DNA of 64,000 nt, from NCBI GenBank assembly GCA_026709935.1, contig JAPOSC010000048.1:1-64000 (forward strand). Direction: 5' to 3'. Position 1 is the first letter of the stretch. Each line of letters starts with the position of its first letter. The notes under the pieces were generated by a model. It had not been told where the DNA came from and did not search any database. It saw only the letters and a list, made by a program, of their open reading frames with translations. A program made the translations under genes and the position numbers. This DNA is from Thiotrichales bacterium. Lineage in GTDB: Bacteria > Pseudomonadota > Gammaproteobacteria > HK1. Below, piece after piece: positions 59,748-64,000 of the stretch.

Positions 59748-60656
59748 TTGACGGAGACCGTGCTCAGCTCGGCCCGCCGCGAGGTCGTCATCGGATTCGA
59801 ACGTCCGTTCGTCATCATCGGCGAACGCATCAACCCCACCGGCCGCAAGGTGCTGGCGGCGGAGATGGCGGCGGACGATTTCTCCCGCGTCGAGACCGAT
59901 GCGATGGCGCAGGTGCAGGCCGGCGCCCACATGCTTGACGTCAACGCCGGGATTCCACTTGCCGACGAGCCCGCGCTGCTGGCGCGCGCGGTGAAGCTCG
60001 TGCAGTCGGTGACCGACGCCCCCCTGTCCATCGACTCCTCCATCGTTGCCGCGCTGGAGGCGGGACTCGCCGTCTATGAGGGCAAGGCGCTGGTGAACTC
60101 GGTCACCGGCGAGGAGGAGCGACTGGAATCGGTTCTTCCTCTGGTGAGGAAGCACGGCGCGGCGGTGGTCGCGATCTCCAACGACGAGACCGGGATCTCG
60201 GAGGATCCCGACGTCCGGTTCGAGGTCGCGAAGCGAATCGTGGAACGGGCCGCGGACCACGGTATTCCGCGCTCCGACATCGTCGTGGATCCGCTGGTGA
60301 TGCCGATTGGCGCCATCAACCAGGCTGGGCGGCAGGTCATGCACATTCTCAGGAGGTTGCGGGAAGAGCTTAAGGTCAATTCGACCTGTGGCGCCTCGAA
60401 CATCAGCTTCGGGCTGCCGAACCGGAACGGGATCAACGGCACGTTCCTGTCGATGGCGATCACCGCCGGCATGACGTCCGCGATCACCAATCCTCTGCAC
60501 GGCGACATCGTCCAGACCTGCCTTGCCGCCGATGTCATGATGGGGCATGACCCGGACTGCCGGAGGTGGATCGCGAAGTATCGGGAGCCGCCCGCGCCCG
60601 GGAGCGAAGGGGAACGCGGCCGGCGTGCCGGCGGCCGGCGCCGTCGCCGCGGTTGA
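59748..60656 (+). CDS. Methyltetrahydrofolate:corrinoid methyltransferase (pterin-binding)
   Basis: This 302-residue protein has the dihydropteroate-synthase-like barrel of MtgA/AcsE/MetH pterin domains. IIGERINPTGRKVLAAEM near residue 23, GAHMLDVNAGIPLADE near residue 60, SIDSSIVAALEAGL near residue 95, LVNSVTGEEERLESVLPLV near residue 113 and NSTCGASNISFGLPNRNGIN near residue 210 are pterin-binding motifs. It would transfer methyl between the corrinoid protein and tetrahydrofolate. The start is TTG at 59748 after GAGGAGCCCCC. The C-terminus has an Arg/Gly-rich tail of about 25 residues. Confidence 0.9.
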   Translation: MTETVLSSARREVVIGFERPFVIIGERINPTGRKVLAAEMAADDFSRVETDAMAQVQAGAHMLDVNAGIPLADEPALLARAVKLVQSVTDAPLSIDSSIVAALEAGLAVYEGKALVNSVTGEEERLESVLPLVRKHGAAVVAISNDETGISEDPDVRFEVAKRIVERAADHGIPRSDIVVDPLVMPIGAINQAGRQVMHILRRLREELKVNSTCGASNISFGLPNRNGINGTFLSMAITAGMTSAITNPLHGDIVQTCLAADVMMGHDPDCRRWIAKYREPPAPGSEGERGRRAGGRRRRRG

Positions 60657-60957
60657 CGGCACGGCCGGTCAGCCATTGCCGCCGAGCCGGAACATGCGCT
60701 CGAAATCGTCCCGATCGGACGCTCCGGAGGTCGAAATCCTGGCGATATCGCACCGCGTGGCGGTCTCTCGGGCCACCGGCGGGTGTCGCTGACGGCTGGG
60801 CTGGCCGACCCGTTGCCATGTCTCGTCCGTCACCGCACGATTCACGCGGTCCTCGTCGCCGTCACCGACCGGCCGGTGCAGGACCCGGGGCCGTGCCTGA
60901 TCTGTCACCATGTGATTCGCCCCGATCGCGCCCCGCCGTGCCAGGCCCTGCTGCGCC
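60657..60957. other. 301-base gap without a clear gene
   Basis: Nothing is confidently coded here. A short minus-strand frame ending in DFERMFRLGGNG is present. The stretch contains copy B of the 38-bp dispersed repeat. The activator gene start at 60958 has no strong ribosome-binding site, so its true start could lie elsewhere. Confidence 0.35.
60701..60738 (-). repeat. Dispersed 38-bp repeat, copy B
   Basis: The minus strand matches 11497-11534 at 32 of 38 positions without gaps. It lies in the gap between the methyltransferase and the activator genes. Confidence 0.5.
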
Positions 60958-63009
60958 ATGACGTCTCGCCCGGAGAGTGATCCGAAGACCGATGGCCAAG
61001 GCGGGGACGCGCTCGTTGTTTTCACTCCGTCCGGGCGGCGGGGGCGGTTTCCGACCGGGACCCGGATTCTCGATGCGGCCCGCGCCCTCGGGGTGGACCT
61101 CGATTCCGTGTGCGGAGGGCGGGGGATCTGTGGCCGCTGCCAGGTGGTACAGAGCGTCGGGGAGTTCGCCAAGCACGGGGTGAGTTCCCGGGCCGAGCAC
61201 CTCTCTGAATTCGGTCCGATCGAGCGCCGCTACCACGAGAAGCGGGCGCCGCTTGCCCCGGGACGCCGCCTGGGCTGCTCGACCACGGTATTCGGCGACG
61301 TCGTCATCGACGTGCCCCCCGACAGCCAGGTCCACCGGCAGGTGGTGCGCAAGCGCGCCGAGGTGCACGCCATCAAGGTCGATCCGGTGGTGCGCCTGCG
61401 CTATGTCGAGGTCGCTCCCCCCGACATGCACGAACCCTCCGGCGATCTCCGCCGGCTCGAGGTGGCGCTCGGCGAGGAATGGGATCTTTCGGACCTGCGG
61501 TGCGACCTCCAGGTGCTGGAGACCCTGCAGGCAGCCCTGCGCGCCGGCAACTGGCGCGTCACCGTCGCAGTGCACGGCGACCGCGACATCATCGCGGTGT
61601 GGCCGGATCTCGGGGATCGGGTGTACGGGGCGGCGGTCGATATCGGTTCGACCACCATCGCGGCGCATGTCTGCGATCTCGTATCCGGCGACGTCATCGC
61701 CTCGGCCGGCGCCATGAACCCTCAGATCCGGTTCGGTGAGGACCTCATGAGCCGGGTCTCGTACGTGATGATGAACCCGGGCGGAGAGCGGGAGATGACC
61801 GCCGCAGTGCGCGCCGCGATCCGGGACCTGCTCCGCGAAGCGGCGGCGCAGGGCGGTATCGCGCCGGATGAGATCCTGGACGTGACCCTGGTCGGCAACC
61901 CCATCATGCACCACCTCCTGCTCGGCCTGAATCCGGTGGAGCTCGGCCAGGCGCCGTTTGCGCTCACCGTCGATCGCGCGGTCGATCTGCCGGCCGGTGC
62001 GCTCGACCTCGGGCTTCACCCGGGCGCGCGCGCCTACGTGCTGCCGTGCGTGGCGGGGCATGTGGGCGCCGACACCGCCGGGGTCATCCTCTCCGAAGCG
62101 CCGTACCTGCGCGACGAGGTGAGCCTGGTGGTGGATGTCGGCACCAACGCCGAGATCGTGCTCGGCAACCGGGACCGGATGCTCGCGGCGTCGAGCCCGA
62201 CCGGTCCTGCGTTCGAGGGCGCCCAGATCAGCGGCGGACAACGGGCCGCGCCCGGCGCCATCGAGCGGGTGCGCATCGATCCGGCGACTCTGGAACCGCG
62301 GCTCCGGATCATCGGCAGCGACGCCTGGTCGGACGAACCGGGCTTCGATGCGGCTGCGGTCACCGGGATCTGTGGCTCGGGCATCATCGAGGTGGTGGCG
62401 GAGATGTACCTCGCCGGGATCCTCGACGAGGACGGAGTGATTCGCGCGGATGCCGCCCGGCACAGTGACCGCGTGGTCCAGGACGGGCGCACGTACGCCT
62501 ATGTCCTGCATCGGAGTGGTATCGAGGTGCGGGTGACGCAGAACGACGTGCGGGCCATCCAGCTCGCGAAGGCGGCACTGTACGCCGGAGTACGGCTGCT
62601 GATGGATCGCCTCGGGGTGGATCGGGTCGACCGTATCCGCCTCGCGGGGGCGTTCGGGAGCCACATCGACGTCAAGTACGCGATGGTGCTCGGGCTGGTG
62701 CCGGACTGCGCCCTGCCGCACGTGACCTCGGCCGGCAACGCGGCCGGTACCGGCGCCCGTATCGCACTGCTCGACCGGAGCGCACGCTCGGAGATCGAGC
62801 GCACGGTACGCCGCATCGAGAAAATCGAGACCGCCGTCGAGCCCCGCTTCCAGGCGCACTTCGTCGAGGCGATGGCCATCCCCCACAAGACCGCCGCCTA
62901 TCCGGAGCTTGCGAAAGCGGTCACGCTGCCGGCCCGCAAACCCTCGGGTGCGCGCGGAGAAGGCGAGGGCGGAGACCGCCGGCGCCGGCGGCGGGCGAGG
63001 GCGCGCTGA
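60958..63009 (+). CDS. Corrinoid-protein reductive activator (2Fe-2S + ASKHA, RACo/RamA-like)
   Basis: This 683-residue protein should reduce inactive Co(II) corrinoid back to Co(I) with ATP. The N-terminal ferredoxin domain has ligands in DSVCGGRGICGRCQVV near residue 45 plus a later Cys in RRLGCSTTVFG near residue 105. A linker domain follows. The ATP-binding ASKHA domain starts at YGAAVDIGSTTIAAHVCDLV near residue 223, with VDVGTNAEIVLGNRDRMLAA near residue 395, GICGSGIIEVVAEMYLAG near residue 470 and LAGAFGSHIDVKYAM near residue 560. The C-terminal DUF4445-type region is complete, ending in a basic tail. It acts on the corrinoid protein encoded upstream (inference from order). Confidence 0.92.
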   Translation: MTSRPESDPKTDGQGGDALVVFTPSGRRGRFPTGTRILDAARALGVDLDSVCGGRGICGRCQVVQSVGEFAKHGVSSRAEHLSEFGPIERRYHEKRAPLAPGRRLGCSTTVFGDVVIDVPPDSQVHRQVVRKRAEVHAIKVDPVVRLRYVEVAPPDMHEPSGDLRRLEVALGEEWDLSDLRCDLQVLETLQAALRAGNWRVTVAVHGDRDIIAVWPDLGDRVYGAAVDIGSTTIAAHVCDLVSGDVIASAGAMNPQIRFGEDLMSRVSYVMMNPGGEREMTAAVRAAIRDLLREAAAQGGIAPDEILDVTLVGNPIMHHLLLGLNPVELGQAPFALTVDRAVDLPAGALDLGLHPGARAYVLPCVAGHVGADTAGVILSEAPYLRDEVSLVVDVGTNAEIVLGNRDRMLAASSPTGPAFEGAQISGGQRAAPGAIERVRIDPATLEPRLRIIGSDAWSDEPGFDAAAVTGICGSGIIEVVAEMYLAGILDEDGVIRADAARHSDRVVQDGRTYAYVLHRSGIEVRVTQNDVRAIQLAKAALYAGVRLLMDRLGVDRVDRIRLAGAFGSHIDVKYAMVLGLVPDCALPHVTSAGNAAGTGARIALLDRSARSEIERTVRRIEKIETAVEPRFQAHFVEAMAIPHKTAAYPELAKAVTLPARKPSGARGEGEGGDRRRRRRARAR

Positions 63010-63681
63010 ACGTCGGTCACCTCGGTCTTGTGAAGAGGTCATCGAGGAGAACAGACGCGGCCGTGATGAGCAGATGGCCTCTCTGCGGTTCTACGATCTG
63101 ACTGCCGATTGTCCGACGAACGCGGGTGTCCTGTTGTTCGCCAAGGATCCCTTGCACTGGATACCCGGGGCCTGGGTGCAGTTCGTCCGCTGGGCGGGAA
63201 CAACGAACGCGGACGACCCGATCGCCACCAAACGATTCAGTGGCGATTTGCTTCGGTCCTGCGAGACGTCAGTGCGTTCGTCTCGCTCCCTACGCAATCC
63301 CACCCGGTTGCCGAATCGGTGCTCCGGGAATGGACCGAGACCGACTATCCTCCGGTAGCGATTCGCGAGTTGCTGTTGAACGCGATCATGCACCGCTCGT
63401 ACGAATCGAACGCTCCGGTACGTTTCTACTGGTACGATGACCGCATCGAAATTCAGAACCCGGGCGGTCTGTACGGGATGGCCTCGCCCGAGAATTTCCC
63501 CGGGCAGACGGACTACCGCAACCCTGTCATCGCCGGGGCGATGGCGGCGATCGGTTACGTCAACGCGTTCGGGCGTGGTGTGATTCGTGCGCAGGAAGCG
63601 TTGCGCAGGAACGGGAACCCTGCTGCAGAGTTCGCGTGCGAGCCTTCGCACGTGCTTGCGACCATCCGGAGAAAGTCGTGA
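63010..63681 (+). pseudogene. Frameshifted ATP-binding (AlbA_2/RecG-like) protein relic
   Basis: Two frames give one protein. The first, around 63074-63250, reads LTADCPTNAGVLLFAKDPLH and NADDPIATKRFSGDLL. After a shift near 63255 the second reads VLRDVSAFVSLP, then YPPVAIRELLLNAIMHRSYE, RIEIQNPGGLYGMASPENFP and NPVIAGAMAAIGYVNAFGRG. These are typical of the C-terminal ATPase-like half of AlbA_2/Schlafen-type helicase-annotated proteins. The N-terminal AlbA_2 domain is missing. The final TGA overlaps the GTG of the ParA-like gene. It is a remnant or a gene with a sequencing error; the missing N-terminus favours the former. Confidence 0.6.
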
Positions 63682-64000
63682 TCACCATCGCTTTCTTCAA
63701 CAACAAGGGTGGTGTCGGCAAGACGAGTCTGGTGTACCACCTTGCATGGATGTACGCGGACCTCGGCCTTTCCGCGGTCGCGGCAGACATCGACCCCCAG
63801 GCGAATCTGAGCACGATGTTCCTGGAGGAGGATCGGCTGGAGGAACTCTGGCCCGATGGTGATCATCCGCAAAGCATCATGGGAGCCGTGTCGCCGATCC
63901 TCCGAGGCACGGGCGATATTTCCGAACCCCATGTCGAGCTGATCGCAAGCAATCTGGGGTTGGTCGTCGGTGATCTCGGCCTGTCCCGTTTCGAAGCGAG
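63678..64000 (+). CDS. ParA-family ATPase, partial at window end
   Basis: A GTG start at 63678 overlaps the previous stop (GTGA). The product begins MITIAFFNNKGGVGKTSLVY, the deviant Walker A of ParA/MinD ATPases with the signature Lys, and continues AVAADIDPQANLSTMFLEED, the Walker A' region. At least 107 residues are present and the frame is open at the window edge. Such genes sit on plasmids, integrative elements and in defence-like pairs; with the ATP-binding relic ahead it was probably one accessory operon. It cannot be assigned to chromosome partition. Confidence 0.85.
   Translation, partial: MITIAFFNNKGGVGKTSLVYHLAWMYADLGLSAVAADIDPQANLSTMFLEEDRLEELWPDGDHPQSIMGAVSPILRGTGDISEPHVELIASNLGLVVGDLGLSRFEA

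Noticed and set aside
61401-61967. Minus-strand frames inside the activator gene
   Set aside because: They are antisense to well-conserved ferredoxin and ASKHA motifs.

Overview
The window is GC-rich DNA, very probably from an alphaproteobacterium. The order soxB-soxD-soxA-soxG of heterotetrameric sarcosine oxidase, the LeuC/LeuD and P-II sequence style, and the small 4.5S-type SRP RNA all fit that group. Taxonomy is an inference from protein style only, because no rRNA is present. Coding is dense on both strands, with most starts supported by a GGAG-like site and several ATGA stop/start overlaps.

Layout. 0-7.5 kb: a Uma2-family gene and a decayed Uma2 tail, a large dimethylglycine/sarcosine dehydrogenase-type flavoprotein, an alpha/beta hydrolase, a secreted Cys-containing protein, an XRE regulator and an exported MsrA. 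7.6-11.3 kb: a minus-strand leuC-leuD-leuC set with two different leuC copies. 11.6-23.3 kb: P-II protein, Lhr helicase, a nucleotidyltransferase fragment, an AAA ATPase, rhodanese, EamA transporter, dusA and typA. 23.5-26.4 kb: a membrane protein, then a small accessory island with ParDE and two broken genes (a PIN-like fragment and a frameshifted DUF4276 gene). 26.4-38.4 kb: catabolic genes comprising an Ldh-family dehydrogenase, HyuA/HyuB, an SDR, a three-subunit molybdenum hydroxylase and a trimethylamine-dehydrogenase-like flavoprotein. 38.6-39.2 kb: tRNA-Ser(GGA) and SRP RNA. 39.2-55.6 kb: two sarcosine oxidase operons flanking a nitrile-hydratase/thiocyanate-hydrolase-like operon with a split beta subunit, then ahcY, metK and metF. 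55.7-63 kb: folC, folD, a corrinoid protein, a methyl-THF:corrinoid methyltransferase and a corrinoid-activating ASKHA ferredoxin protein. 63-64 kb: a frameshifted ATP-binding gene and a ParA-like ATPase cut by the window end.

How it works together (inference). The 26-63 kb part reads as an N-methyl and one-carbon locus. HyuAB could open an N-methylhydantoin-type ring toward N-carbamoylsarcosine and sarcosine. The sarcosine oxidases and the dimethylglycine dehydrogenase would pass methyl groups to tetrahydrofolate, and FolD/MetF would interconvert the C1 units. MetK/AhcY and the corrinoid trio would close a methionine/SAM cycle or serve a corrinoid demethylase. The partner methyltransferase of the corrinoid trio is not in the window.

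A second theme is small repeat structure. Short tandem repeats with 11-18 bp periods sit at gene starts, linkers, stop codons and intergenic gaps. A pair of inverted-repeat elements shares one arm sequence (12.0 and 54.8 kb), one of them inside the second sox operon. A 38-bp dispersed repeat lies at 11.5 and 60.7 kb. Start sites, promoters and terminators are by eye only.
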